64,000 nucleotides of DNA from Paenibacillus zeisoli (GTDB taxonomy: Bacteria; Bacillota; Bacilli; Paenibacillales; Paenibacillaceae): assembly GCF_003994465.1 (NCBI RefSeq), contig NZ_RZNX01000009.1:1-64000 (forward strand), given 5' to 3'. Position 1 is the first letter of the stretch. Every line of letters begins with the position of its first letter. The translations under genes and the position numbers were made by a program. Shown one piece after another: positions 9,573 to 17,704 of the stretch. The notes under the pieces were generated by a model. It saw only the letters and a list, made by a program, of their open reading frames with translations, did not search any database and had not been told where the DNA came from.

Positions 9573-9625
9573 AAAAAAAAGCAAACCAACTACGATCGTT
9601 CCCGATTCGAATTGGTTTGCTTTTT
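9573..9625. terminator. Bidirectional terminator hairpin overlapping the 3' end of the zeta-toxin gene
   Basis: Arms GCAAACCAA (9581-9589) and TTGGTTTGC (9612-9620) enclose 22 bases; A8 lies to the left and T6 to the right, so it can terminate transcripts from both sides. The right arm lies inside the last codons of the minus-strand kinase gene and the left arm begins directly after its stop. Confidence 0.75.
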
Positions 9626-10222
9626 TGTTTTGTCTCTGGTCTGTAACTGTTGATCAATTACTTGTGCCCAATCAGGCAATTCATCTATATAATACTTTAT
9701 TCCATGTTTATCTGCTCCAAGAATAATTTCACCATCTGTTTTACTATTATCAATAACGACTAGTTGATCTATAAGGTCCAAGTGAGACAACAGATTATTC
9801 ATACTCGTTACATTTCGTCTAATAATATCCTCACTTTCAATATGATGACCACCATTTTTCACACGCGTAGCAACACGTTCAATATTAAGTCTGACATCTC
9901 CTAGTCCTACATAAAACATAATAATTTCAAAGCCTTTGTCCCTTGCATCTATCATCTGCCGAATAACGTTACCACCGGCTAGAGTAGTTTCCACCGTGAA
10001 ATCCCACTTACTTCGAATACATTCTCTGGCCATCCTTATGGCTTCCTTGCCAGCAGATACTTTACTCTTTTCAGGATTTAGAGTATTAATTTTGCGTGCA
10101 AGTGCATCCGGATCAATATTCACACTTACCCCAAGTCGGTCAACAATCAAATTGCGAATGGTGCTCTTACCACTTCCATTATTTCCAGCAAACACAAACA
10201 TGGTTGCACTTGTCTCATTCAT
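9590..10222 (-). CDS. Zeta-toxin-family P-loop kinase
   Basis: A 210-residue P-loop protein. Walker A GNNGSGKST lies at residues 13-21, NIDPDALARK near 37 and VETTLAGG near 75, the layout of small zeta-toxin-family kinases; in characterised members the reaction is phosphorylation of UDP-activated amino sugars, which blocks wall synthesis. Members of this broad family also include non-toxic kinases. It starts with ATGAATGAG, overlapping by 8 bp a 59-codon upstream gene that is a candidate antitoxin. The C-terminal tail is Lys/Asn/Arg-rich and its codons form one arm of the terminator. It sits in a small accessory island between the sigK fragment and sigK. Toxicity is an inference. Confidence 0.75.
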   Translation of the reverse strand: MNETSATMFVFAGNNGSGKSTIRNLIVDRLGVSVNIDPDALARKINTLNPEKSKVSAGKEAIRMARECIRSKWDFTVETTLAGGNVIRQMIDARDKGFEIIMFYVGLGDVRLNIERVATRVKNGGHHIESEDIIRRNVTSMNNLLSHLDLIDQLVVIDNSKTDGEIILGADKHGIKYYIDELPDWAQVIDQQLQTRDKTKKQTNSNRERS

Positions 10223-10394
10223 GCTTAAATTCCTGTTCGTTCATTTTCTCGATCTTCCCCGAGCTATCTTCTTTCACAAATTGCCCTTCAGCTGTTTTAT
10301 ATACTATATATGTCCCATTTGCTTTAGCATCCAATTTCGCCCGATCACCCGTTAAACGAATCAATTTAGCAAGGTCCTGCGTAAGATTCATCAT
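10215..10394 (-). CDS. Small protein translationally coupled to the zeta-like kinase (candidate antitoxin)
   Basis: A 59-codon gene starting at ATG 10394 (or the next codon, 10391) behind GAGGTG. It overlaps the kinase start by 8 bp, the usual sign of translational coupling. The product begins MMNLTQDLAKLIRL and has a charged middle with GTYIVYK and a C-terminus rich in Glu and Lys (KIEKMNEQEFKHE). It does not resemble the epsilon or PezA antitoxins I know, and no DNA-binding motif is obvious. The antitoxin role is inferred from position, size and overlap alone. Confidence 0.6.
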   Translation of the reverse strand: MMNLTQDLAKLIRLTGDRAKLDAKANGTYIVYKTAEGQFVKEDSSGKIEKMNEQEFKHE

Positions 10395-10428
10395 TTATAC
10401 AAACACCTCATTTTTTCTTTATAGCTCG

Positions 10429-10490
10429 ATTATACCACAGCTATTACTGCATAATTCATTTGTCAATCCTTCACTCGTTTTCGAGAAACG
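10429..10490 (-). promoter_or_regulatory. Putative promoter and inverted repeat of the kinase operon
   Basis: On the minus strand an extended -10, TGGTATAAT, ends at 10429, about 35 bases before the small gene. A TTGACA lies further upstream (10461-10466) but at 26-bp spacing, so it is not a standard -35 for it. Further up is the inverted repeat CGTTTTCGAGAAACG (10476-10490), a possible autoregulatory operator. Confidence 0.4.
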
Positions 10491-10530
10491 ATTCGGTTAA
10501 TTCCCTTGGATTGCTTCACCATCTTTCTTC

Positions 10531-10734
10531 CTAATCATGATGGGATATCGATGCTATATACCCATGTTGGCAAATAACTTCAGCATAATTTTCCTTCATC
10601 GGGCTTTTTACAGCTTTTTTCCATACCCATTCGTTTAAACACCCTGTTTGCTCTATTTGTAAGGATATTTCTCTAAAGGGAATTTGGGTCGCTTCAAGAT
10701 AATCACGGTTTTCGTTCATTATCAAATTAATCAT
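10531..10734 (-). pseudogene. Unrecognised ORF fragment between the kinase operon and sigK
   Basis: A 67-codon frame ending in ICQHGYIASISHHD. The reading frame extends upstream of its first ATG (DLDFPYVAEAE and earlier) to a stop with no start or RBS in the extension, so it looks like the C-terminal remnant of a longer gene rather than a complete one. I recognise no family. The surrounding bases (10395-10530 and 10735-10833) are AT-rich with no other gene. Low confidence that it is expressed. Confidence 0.25.
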
Positions 10735-10833
10735 TTCAGCTTCGGCAACATACGGAAAATCTAAATCAAAACTCTGATATTAATCATAACCTGCTTGTCT
10801 ATTTCATTTCAAAAAATTAATAACATCATAAAA

Positions 10834-10853
10834 CCCGGGATTCCCATCCCGGG
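10834..10853 (-). terminator. Terminator of sigK
   Basis: Perfect 7-bp stem CCCGGGA/TCCCGGG with a 6-base loop; on the minus strand it is followed by TTTTATG. It starts 6 bases beyond the sigK stop. Confidence 0.75.
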
Positions 10854-10859
10854 CCACTC

Positions 10860-11561
10860 TCACCGCTTCGCCTTATAAAACTCATGATACAGCTTCATCA
10901 GCGCCCGCTTCTCAATCCGGGACACATAACTCCGGCTGATCCCCAGCTCTTTCGCAATTTCCCGCTGTGTCCGCTCTTCTCCGCCTTGGTCCAGTCCGAA
11001 CCTTCCCCGGATCACTTCCTGCTCCCGCTCATCCAGGATATCCAGGTTCTGATAGATCTTGCTCTTCTCCATCTTGAGCTGCACCCGCTCGACGACATCG
11101 TCGTTCTCGGAGCCCAGGATATCGATCAAAGTAATCTCATTGCCTTCCTTATCCGTCCCGATCGGGTCATGCAGGGAGACGTCCTTCTTCGTCTTCTTGA
11201 GTGAACGCAGATGCATCAGGATTTCATTCTCTATACAACGAGCCGCGAACGTTGCCAGCTTGGTGCCTTTGCCCAGCCGGAAGCTTTCAATGGCTTTGAT
11301 CAGGCCAATCGTACCGATGGAGATCAGGTCCTCCAGATCCTCGCCGGTGTTGTCGAATTTTTTGACGATGTGGGCGACTAATCTCAAGTTATGCTCAATC
11401 AGAATATTGCGGCTGACAGGATCGCCTTCCGCCATGCGCTGGAGATGCTTGGCTTCCTCTTCCTCGGTTAACGGCTGGGGAAATGCATTATTTTTGACAT
11501 AGGACACGAGAAGGGTCAACTGTTTGATGAACAATGCAATTGCGGTAAACAATCCGGGCAA
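10860..11561 (-). CDS. sigK: Sporulation sigma factor SigK, uninterrupted
   Basis: Late mother-cell sigma factor directing coat and cortex genes. Family hallmarks run the whole length: [19 protein letters not shown] (pro-sequence and start of mature protein), [77 protein letters not shown] and the region-4 helix-turn-helix [23 protein letters not shown]. The frame opens at 11663, but AGGAGG lies inside that extension; the TTG 8 bases after it (11561) gives 233 aa and an N-terminus matching B. subtilis pro-SigK. There is no skin-type interruption within the gene, but a 45-bp internal segment is repeated at 9506-9550. It is followed by its own terminator. Confidence 0.95.
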   Translation of the reverse strand: MPGLFTAIALFIKQLTLLVSYVKNNAFPQPLTEEEEAKHLQRMAEGDPVSRNILIEHNLRLVAHIVKKFDNTGEDLEDLISIGTIGLIKAIESFRLGKGTKLATFAARCIENEILMHLRSLKKTKKDVSLHDPIGTDKEGNEITLIDILGSENDDVVERVQLKMEKSKIYQNLDILDEREQEVIRGRFGLDQGGEERTQREIAKELGISRSYVSRIEKRALMKLYHEFYKAKR

Positions 11562-11737
11562 TGCTGCCACCTCCTGCATAAATGCGTGCAACCTGTGTGC
11601 GGTCACTTCATTGTATGTGGGCGGCCGCCCAGTCGTGCCTGTACGGTGTATATAAAAAAACACCGCGCGGGCTTAGCCTGATTTTCTAGAATGATCAAGT
11701 AAGTATCTGCCCCTCTCTCCCTCTGTTTCCTTATACT
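11562..11737 (-). promoter_or_regulatory. sigK upstream region with a sigma-E/sigma-K-like -10 element
   Basis: On the minus strand CATACAAT occupies 11617-11610, a full match to the sigma-E/sigma-K -10 consensus, about 50 bases before the TTG start; an AC dinucleotide 17 bases upstream could serve as a sigma-K -35. Between them is the palindrome GGGCGGCCGCCC (11619-11630). Known autoregulation of sigK by mother-cell sigma factors fits. A 108-codon frame over this stretch (11603-11929) has no coding support. Confidence 0.5.
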
Positions 11738-11774
11738 AAAAAAACCACTGTATCCGCGAGGAATTACAGTGGTT
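11738..11774 (-). terminator. Terminator of the DUF554 gene
   Basis: Arms AACCACTGTA (11743-11752) and TACAGTGGTT (11765-11774) are perfectly complementary and are followed on the minus strand by T7. The spacer 11775-11909 to the gene stop contains degenerate copies of GCCTATATGCTTCT but no gene. Confidence 0.8.
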
Positions 11775-11909
11775 AAAGCTCCGGCTCGATCAAAAACTCT
11801 GCGACCTATGATGAACCCGCTTCTGCCTATATACGTAGTGCCTATATGCTTCTGCCTATATGCGCCTTCATAAATACCTCTCCGCCTATGTTCCGCAGCC
11901 TCTAACCGG

Positions 11910-12605
11910 CTATTCAAATATTGTAACAAGCACCGCTACGACGACAATTGCCGGCAGCAGATTAGCCACTTTAATTTTGGCCAGACCCAGCAGATTCATT
12001 CCGATCGCCAGGATCATGATGCCCCCCGTTGACGTGAGCTCAGCAATTAAGCGGTTCATCAGCTCGTCCGAGACGAAGCGGTGAATCTGGGTTGCCCCAA
12101 GCGCAATAAGACCCTCATACAGCAGAATAGGCAGAGCTGAGAATAACACTCCGATCCCTAGTGTAGTGGTCAGAATGCAGGCCATCACTCCGTCCATAAT
12201 CGCTTTGGTGAACAGCACATCATGATTACCCCTGATGCCGCTGTCGAGCGCACCAAGAATCCCAATTGCTCCCACAACGAAGATCAGCGTAGCTGTAACA
12301 AAACCAAGGGAGATGCTGCCTTCCTCCGCACCGCCCATTCTTCTCTCCAGCCAGCCTCCAAGCCGGTTCAATTGATCATCCAGCGCCAGAAGCTCGCCAA
12401 GTACTGCCCCTAGCACGAGACTTATAATCACGATCAGAAAGCTTGCGCTCTTCAGCCCCATCTGGATTCCCAGTACGGACACGGCAAGCCCCATGACCTT
12501 CATCACGCTATCTTTGATACGCTCGGGTATTCGGTGCAGCAGCCTTCCAAGCAAGCCGCCTCCAACTACCGCAATCCCATTAACTATCGCACCTGTCAGA
12601 ACCAT
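11910..12605 (-). CDS. DUF554 family integral membrane protein
   Basis: A 231-residue hydrophobic protein of the DUF554 family (YdfK of B. subtilis, YqgA of E. coli). It starts MVLTGAIVNGIAVVGGGLLGRLL and has about six to seven membrane segments; GSISLGFVTATLIFVVGAIGILG, GNHDVLFTKAIMDG and the C-terminal GGIMILAIGMNLLGLAKIKVANLLPA are family hallmarks. The family is proposed to be transporter-like, but no substrate is established. The gene is monocistronic with its own terminator. Confidence 0.85.
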   Translation of the reverse strand: MVLTGAIVNGIAVVGGGLLGRLLHRIPERIKDSVMKVMGLAVSVLGIQMGLKSASFLIVIISLVLGAVLGELLALDDQLNRLGGWLERRMGGAEEGSISLGFVTATLIFVVGAIGILGALDSGIRGNHDVLFTKAIMDGVMACILTTTLGIGVLFSALPILLYEGLIALGATQIHRFVSDELMNRLIAELTSTGGIMILAIGMNLLGLAKIKVANLLPAIVVVAVLVTIFE

Positions 12606-12690
12606 ACTCCATTACTCCTATCTAATTCTTGTGTCTTAACGCAATGCTGCCTTTTCAATTATAGGAACAATTAGAGCATAGTCAAAAGCA

Positions 12691-13629
12691 TTATTTCTTG
12701 CCAATCTCCGCCAGCATGCTGGCAACTGTGTTAATAATAAGACCGGGCTGGTCTTTCTGAACAAAATGAGTAGAATTCCGAACGATTTGAAAAGAACTAT
12801 GCGAGGATAACTCCGACATCTTCTTCTGCAAATTTATCCAGTCCGAGTACTCATTGGGAACGGCCAGCACCGCAAGAGGCAAGTTGTGAAAGCCTCGCGA
12901 CTCAGCAGCCTGGACTTGGTCCTTGGACTTCGTCATCATATTACGGAGCTCGCTGGTATGGTTGCGGTTATAGGCCATTTGGTAGAACAAATCCTTGGAC
13001 TTCGAGTCTTGATCGGGCAGAGTAACAAGTCCCAAGGCTCCTATAAGACGATTCACACCAGTAATTCTGGAGGCTTGCATCAGGAATAACTGCCAGTCCG
13101 AGAAGCTCAGAGGCTGCCCTACCTGTGAACTGTCGACCAGGACCAAGCCTGCGGTATCCTCTGGATAGAGTGAAGCGAACATTTGCACGATAAATCCCCC
13201 GTAGGAGTGGCCTACCAGCACATACGGTCCTGGATCACCCGAAGCTTGCAAGAGCTTATGCAGATCCTGTGCTGACGCTGAAGCTGTCCGCTCTGAATCC
13301 GCAAGCTCGCTCCATCCATAACCAGCCCGGTCATAGCTGATTACTTTCGTCAATTTGGCCAGTTCAGGCTGAACTTTGCTCCAATCGTCACCAGGATTCG
13401 GGACACCAAGTCCCGATTCCAGAACCACGGTTGGCAGGCCGGCAGACTTGCCTTGGGTGACCATGTGGAGCTTGTAACCGCCGATGTCCAGCCGTTGTCC
13501 TGGAGGCTGATATTTGTGCCTGGTCATATTCTCGGAAATTTGTTCGTAAGCCACACCTGCAGCGGCTAGGACGAGTAGACTTAGGAAGAACCATTTAAAT
13601 ATTCGGTATAGGGATCGTGTTCGAACCAA
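12691..13629 (-). CDS. Alpha/beta-fold hydrolase with N-terminal membrane anchor
   Basis: A 312-residue alpha/beta hydrolase. Residues 10-30 form one transmembrane or signal-anchor helix (FKWFFLSLLVLAAAGVAY), so the catalytic domain should face outward. The nucleophile elbow is GHSYGG; the acid is probably the Asp of LVLVDSS and the histidine that of NSTHFVQKDQP. SYDRAGYGWSE places the oxyanion strand. Substrate unknown; esterase- or lipase-like activity is a family-level expectation. The start GTG/ATG at 13629 precedes MVRTRSLYRIF. It has no evident operon partner. Confidence 0.85.
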   Translation of the reverse strand: MVRTRSLYRIFKWFFLSLLVLAAAGVAYEQISENMTRHKYQPPGQRLDIGGYKLHMVTQGKSAGLPTVVLESGLGVPNPGDDWSKVQPELAKLTKVISYDRAGYGWSELADSERTASASAQDLHKLLQASGDPGPYVLVGHSYGGFIVQMFASLYPEDTAGLVLVDSSQVGQPLSFSDWQLFLMQASRITGVNRLIGALGLVTLPDQDSKSKDLFYQMAYNRNHTSELRNMMTKSKDQVQAAESRGFHNLPLAVLAVPNEYSDWINLQKKMSELSSHSSFQIVRNSTHFVQKDQPGLIINTVASMLAEIGKK

Positions 13630-13830
13630 AGGGAATCGCTCCTTAACAGCCTGGTTTTTGATTTCCCTTCAAGTATAGTTTGGCGAAATTAAGTAATGAT
13701 TAACTCCAGCTAAAGTTAAGATAAGCTTAAGATTACTTGCTGAGTCTGGGTCTCGAGTTACTGGTGCAAAAGCTCACGATTATCCGCGCACAGTGAAAGT
13801 AGGACGATTCGGCATCCGTACACAAGAATA

Positions 13831-13856
13831 AAGAGCCAGTGCTCCCACTGGCTCTT
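13831..13856 (-). terminator. Hairpin downstream of the MHYT-GGDEF-EAL gene
   Basis: Perfect 11-bp stem AAGAGCCAGTG/CACTGGCTCTT with loop CTCC, downstream of the stop at 13894 on the minus strand. The following T-run is weak (TTATTC), so termination may be partial. Confidence 0.6.
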
Positions 13857-13893
13857 ACAGCTTGAACTCCTCTCATGGAGTCACAGTTATTCG

Positions 13894-15984
13894 CTAATTA
13901 CCCGGATTGTTAATTTTCAACTGCGGTCCACTCACTTGGACTAGTACGGTGGAGGATTCTGTGCTCGTGCTCAGCCATTCCCTGATCTGATCCTCATTCA
14001 TAGGCCTTCCATAGTAATAGCCCTGCATAATACTGCAGCCAAGGCCGTTCAGGAATTCGGATTGCTCGATCGTCTCGACTCCTTCGGCTATAAGCTCCAG
14101 ATTAAGCTGCTTCCCAAGCGTAATTATGGCCTGAATAATCGCCTTCTTGGAGCCCGATTCATACTCACGGACGAAGAGCTGATCAATCTTGAGGGTATCA
14201 ATTGGCAGCTTGTCCAGCGAACCAAGCGATGAATATCCTGATCCGAAATCATCCATAGCAATTTTGATCCCCAGCTCTCTGATCTTCATCAGCTGACTGA
14301 TAATCCCTTGAATATCCGAAGCGAGTATCGACTCCGTGATCTCAACTTCAAGATACTTAGCATCCAGTCCGGTCCCGGAAAGAGCACACTGAATCATATC
14401 CAGCAGATTCTGGCTCTCAAATACACGCACCGACAGATTTACAGAGACACACTGCGGTTCGAACCCTTCCTCCTGCCACTGCTGATTCTGGCGGCAGGCC
14501 TCTCCCATAATCCACCGGGTCATCGGAATAATGAGGCCCGTCTCCTCCGCAATGGGAATGAACTCGGCAGGAGAGATAATCCCGAGCTCTGGATGACGCC
14601 ACCTGATCAAGGCCTCCATACCCGCCGCCTTGCCAGAGGAAGCATCCCATTTAGGCTGATACAATACGAAGAATTCCTGATTATGCACGGCTCTGCGCAG
14701 ATCATTCTCCAGACCAAGCCGGCGAATCATTCCCTGATCCAGGGATTCATCAAACACCCTGTACCGGTTCTTTCCTTCCTCCTTGGCCTTATACATGGCG
14801 GTATCCGCTGCCTTCAGCAGCGCATGCCGATCCTGTCCATGAAGAGGAGACAGGCTTATCCCTATACTGCTGGTAATGTACAGCTCATACCCATCCAGCA
14901 CAAATGGCTTTTGAATTTCCTCAAGCAGCACTTTAGCCCATTGTTCGGCCTCAGCTCTCCCTGCACCGCTTAGTGCACACAGGAATTCGTCTCCGCCAAG
15001 CCGATAAATTTCACTCCGATTCATGGTCTTCCGAAGACGGTCACCTACTGCCCTTACCAGCATATCTCCGAAATCATGACCCAACGTATCGTTCACATTC
15101 TTAAATCGGTCGAGGTCAATGAACATCAGGGCCATTTGATCATCGGGTCCACGAAAGTCGTAAGCATCAAAAAACTGATTCATCCGGTACCGGTTTGGTA
15201 ATCCGGTTAATTCATCCGTGAAAGCCATCCCTTTCATGATTCTCCGATCAAAGTAGACAGCCAGCGAGGAAATTAGGAGGATGACCAGGATTGCAGCCGA
15301 TACACATACGAGCAGGATCAATTTGATCTGCATATCCGTATCTGAATTCGGTACCATTCCTCTCTCGTTATGGTTGGAAGAGAAGATCATAGCCTTCATA
15401 CCTGTGTAATGCATCCCGCAGATGGCCAGGCCCATAATCACCGCAGAGATCCATTTCGCTGCGCTCGCCGACGAGCGGTTTCTGAATTTCAGGAACAAGT
15501 ACAGCGAGGCATAGGACGCTGTTAGAGCGATGATCGCGGAAAGTGACCAATATTGAGGATCATAAGTGAGGGTCCCCCTCATCTGCATGGCTGCCATACC
15601 GGTATAATGCATCGCGACGATCCCGCCGCCCATGAAGAATCCGCCAATTGCAAGATGTCTGAAGCGAACCTTCGCTGGCAAGGTGATCTGGAATGCGATA
15701 AAGGAGGCCAGAATCATAAATAGAAGCGAGAGAAATGTGATTCCTGTGTTATAAGTAACTTGTATGTCCAGATTATAAGCCAGCATCCCGATAAAATGCA
15801 TGGCCCATACGCCGCAGCCCATGACACAAGAACCTGCGAGCAGCCAGCCCAGCTGGGCACGCCCTCTGGCATGATTAATTTTGGCTGCCAAGGTTAGGGC
15901 AGAATAAGAGGAGAATACCGCAATAATAAAAGATAGAAGCACCATCCAATAGTTGTATTGTCCCTGCAGTATGTTGTGATGCAT
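13894..15984 (-). CDS. MHYT-GGDEF-EAL cyclic-di-GMP turnover protein
   Basis: Membrane-anchored second-messenger enzyme. The N-terminal seven-helix MHYT sensor contains three motifs (MHFIGM, MHYTGM, MHYTGM), proposed to bind a metal and sense gas or redox state. The diguanylate cyclase domain follows with an intact RLGGDEF; I see no RxxD inhibitory site in the expected position. The C-terminal phosphodiesterase domain has MEALIRWRHP, EITES, MDDFGSGYSSL, DTLKID and EGVET, all apparently catalytic. Both synthesis and hydrolysis are therefore possible. The frame opens at 16005 but GGAGATGATCGG precedes the ATG at 15984, giving 696 aa. Monocistronic. Confidence 0.93.
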   Translation of the reverse strand: MHHNILQGQYNYWMVLLSFIIAVFSSYSALTLAAKINHARGRAQLGWLLAGSCVMGCGVWAMHFIGMLAYNLDIQVTYNTGITFLSLLFMILASFIAFQITLPAKVRFRHLAIGGFFMGGGIVAMHYTGMAAMQMRGTLTYDPQYWSLSAIIALTASYASLYLFLKFRNRSSASAAKWISAVIMGLAICGMHYTGMKAMIFSSNHNERGMVPNSDTDMQIKLILLVCVSAAILVILLISSLAVYFDRRIMKGMAFTDELTGLPNRYRMNQFFDAYDFRGPDDQMALMFIDLDRFKNVNDTLGHDFGDMLVRAVGDRLRKTMNRSEIYRLGGDEFLCALSGAGRAEAEQWAKVLLEEIQKPFVLDGYELYITSSIGISLSPLHGQDRHALLKAADTAMYKAKEEGKNRYRVFDESLDQGMIRRLGLENDLRRAVHNQEFFVLYQPKWDASSGKAAGMEALIRWRHPELGIISPAEFIPIAEETGLIIPMTRWIMGEACRQNQQWQEEGFEPQCVSVNLSVRVFESQNLLDMIQCALSGTGLDAKYLEVEITESILASDIQGIISQLMKIRELGIKIAMDDFGSGYSSLGSLDKLPIDTLKIDQLFVREYESGSKKAIIQAIITLGKQLNLELIAEGVETIEQSEFLNGLGCSIMQGYYYGRPMNEDQIREWLSTSTESSTVLVQVSGPQLKINNPGN

Positions 15985-16099
15985 CCGATCATCTCCGAAA
16001 TCCAAAATTAAATTATGTTTACTCTTTATTATCGGTCAAAAACCCCGGCAATTTAGGATTTCATCAGGTCTTCATCTTCCAATAAGATCATATATGAGC

Positions 16100-16135
16100 A
16101 AAAAAAGATCCCCAGGCCAAAAGCCTGGAGATCTT
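16100..16135 (-). terminator. Terminator of yojF-bshB2
   Basis: Arms AAGATCCCCAGGC and GCCTGGAGATCTT (one mismatch) with a short A-rich loop, followed on the minus strand by T7. It is about 30 bases beyond the bshB2 stop. Confidence 0.85.
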
Positions 16136-16166
16136 CACGTCAACACCGAATCCCTTCATATCCGCC

Positions 16167-16829
16167 TTACTTGTTCAAAGGGTAGGTCCAGAACCGTTCG
16201 GTTCCGAACCGATCCAGAATTTCTCTATCCTTCAGCGTTCTGTTTCCAAGCAGCTCGGCAGCCTGGAACTGGGAACGGTGAGCTTGAATGGATTTCATCT
16301 TGTGCTCCAGAAACTCGGTCACATCCACACTAACATCCGGCTGACCCAGAACACTATAGCAGTTCTTGGAGAATGCCAAGCAGAGCAGCGGCGGACGTTC
16401 CTTGGCAGGCAGGCTTTCCATGACCCGCAATACGGCGGCTCCGGTGGCATCATGGTCTGGATGCACACTATATCCCGGGTAGAAGGTAAATACAAGAGTT
16501 GGACGAATCTCCTGCAAGATCTCCATAATCCGGCCATCCAGCAGCTCTTTGTCCTCAAATTCAATCGTCTTATCGTGGAAGCCAAGCATTCTTAAGTCTT
16601 GAATTCCAATTGCCTTGCAAGACTCCAGAAGCTCACTTCTGCGCACATCAGGAAGAGTTACCCGGTTAGCAAAGGGCGGTATGCCCATATTCCGGCCTCG
16701 TTCACCCAAGGTCAGGCAGGCATAAGTCACTTGGGCTCCCTCCTGAATATACTTGGCCAGTGTGCCTGACAATCCGAACGCCTCATCATCGGGATGAGGA
16801 AGCACAACTAGTATCCGCTGATGCATCAT
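16167..16829 (-). CDS. bshB2: Bacillithiol biosynthesis deacetylase BshB2 (PIG-L family)
   Basis: Zn-dependent de-N-acetylase that removes the acetyl group from N-acetylglucosaminyl-malate in bacillithiol synthesis. The PIG-L motif PHPDDEAF lies near the N-terminus and HPDHDATG further in, together supplying the metal ligands; LGERGRNMG and FTFYPGYSVHPDHD match the BshB2 (YojG) branch. An ATG at 16847 overlaps the yojF stop, but GGGGGAGG lies after it and best serves the ATGs at 16829 or 16826, so about 220 aa. It is the second gene of the yojF-bshB2 operon, as in B. subtilis. The other bsh genes are not in this window. Confidence 0.9.
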   Translation of the reverse strand: MMHQRILVVLPHPDDEAFGLSGTLAKYIQEGAQVTYACLTLGERGRNMGIPPFANRVTLPDVRRSELLESCKAIGIQDLRMLGFHDKTIEFEDKELLDGRIMEILQEIRPTLVFTFYPGYSVHPDHDATGAAVLRVMESLPAKERPPLLCLAFSKNCYSVLGQPDVSVDVTEFLEHKMKSIQAHRSQFQAAELLGNRTLKDREILDRFGTERFWTYPLNK

Positions 16830-16846
16830 ATTCATTTCCTCCCCCA

Positions 16847-17194
16847 TTAGAATGGCTCCCTGCTCAGCTGCAGAGCGACAACCAGCTTACCCTGACCATC
16901 ATGCCCGGCAAGAATGAGCCTGTCAGGATCACTTTCATCCCAGGTTGTAAGACCTTCCGCGTATAACCAGCCGTGCTCCATCTTGAGTCCTGCCCGGTAT
17001 ATGCCGTTGCTGCCGACAATGGAGCCATTGGAATAACGAATAACTGCGTTGGTTATGAAATTGGCAGCCGGATGCTTCGAGCTGTCGTGATGGGATGCAT
17101 AAGCTCCCGTTGTTAACTCCAAATGAACGTAGATATCTTGGTCCTTAAATGAATCGATTCTGTTCTGAACTTGTACTATATCGATAACCTGCAT
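16847..17194 (-). CDS. yojF: YojF family protein (DUF1806)
   Basis: A 115-residue protein matching the YojF family: MQVIDIVQVQNRIDSFKDQD, then YVHLELTTGAYA, then NAVIRYSNGSIVG and GLTTWDESDPDRLI. The family is found next to bshB2 in Bacilli; its function is not established, though the fixed pairing suggests a role with the deacetylase. It is first in the operon, with the stop TAATGG region overlapping an in-frame upstream ATG of bshB2. Confidence 0.85.
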   Translation of the reverse strand: MQVIDIVQVQNRIDSFKDQDIYVHLELTTGAYASHHDSSKHPAANFITNAVIRYSNGSIVGSNGIYRAGLKMEHGWLYAEGLTTWDESDPDRLILAGHDGQGKLVVALQLSREPF

Positions 17195-17349
17195 CGGTCT
17201 GCTCCTTTTTTATAGTTATTTGTACAAATATAGCATACTCCTTACGATTTGAAAAAACGAGCGCCTTATCCCCGGATTATGGGTACCAATGCCGTTCCAT
17301 GAAACTCCTCTGCTCATACTATACAACTATACGAGAGGAGAGTGATCTG

Positions 17350-17583
17350 ATGGAAGCCTATTATAATTGTCTGCAGTGTATGAATAAGAAAGTCCGTATA
17401 CTTACAGTGGACGGACAGCATTACCAAGGAACTATTGTTGATGTCGATCCGGAAAATGTCTATCTTCGGCCAGAAGATGGCGGTCCGATCCGCACATCCG
17501 CTTTTTCACCCTATAACTATGGTTATGCCAATGATATTTTAACTCTGAGCTTGTTCACACTTCTGGCTATTGCGCTGATCTAG
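17350..17583 (+). CDS. Small protein with Sm-like strand pattern and hydrophobic C-terminus
   Basis: A 77-residue protein starting at ATG 17350 behind GAGAGGAGAG; the frame opens at 17299 but that upstream ATG lacks an RBS. The N-terminal half has MEAYYNCLQCMNKKVRIL and then VDGQHYQGTIVDVDPENVYLR, a strand arrangement like an Sm/LSm-type SH3 barrel. The tail TLSLFTLLAIALI is a membrane-type segment. Short proteins like this are common in spore formers, but I cannot name a function. Followed by a terminator. Confidence 0.7.
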   Translation: MEAYYNCLQCMNKKVRILTVDGQHYQGTIVDVDPENVYLRPEDGGPIRTSAFSPYNYGYANDILTLSLFTLLAIALI

Positions 17584-17609
17584 TAATTCAAAACCTATAG
17601 AAAGTGAGA

Positions 17610-17638
17610 AGAGAAGGCCCTTGCGGCTTTCTCTTTTT
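17610..17638 (+). terminator. Terminator after the small 77-aa gene
   Basis: AGAGAAGGCC pairs with GGCTTTCTCT (one mismatch), followed by a T-run, 27 bases beyond the stop. Confidence 0.75.
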
Positions 17639-17704
17639 CGTGATTGGTTAATCGCTCAAACGGGGATATATATATAGAATGCATCAGTAAGGGAGGTCAA
17701 AGGA

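Noticed and set aside
10860-11561. Interruption of sigK by a skin-type element inside the gene
   Set aside because: The SigK frame is continuous from the pro-sequence through region 4, so the gene itself is intact.
11603-11929. A 108-codon minus-strand frame between the DUF554 gene and sigK
   Set aside because: It overlaps the terminator hairpin, the sigK promoter-like element and the sigK leader, has no RBS and an unnatural composition.
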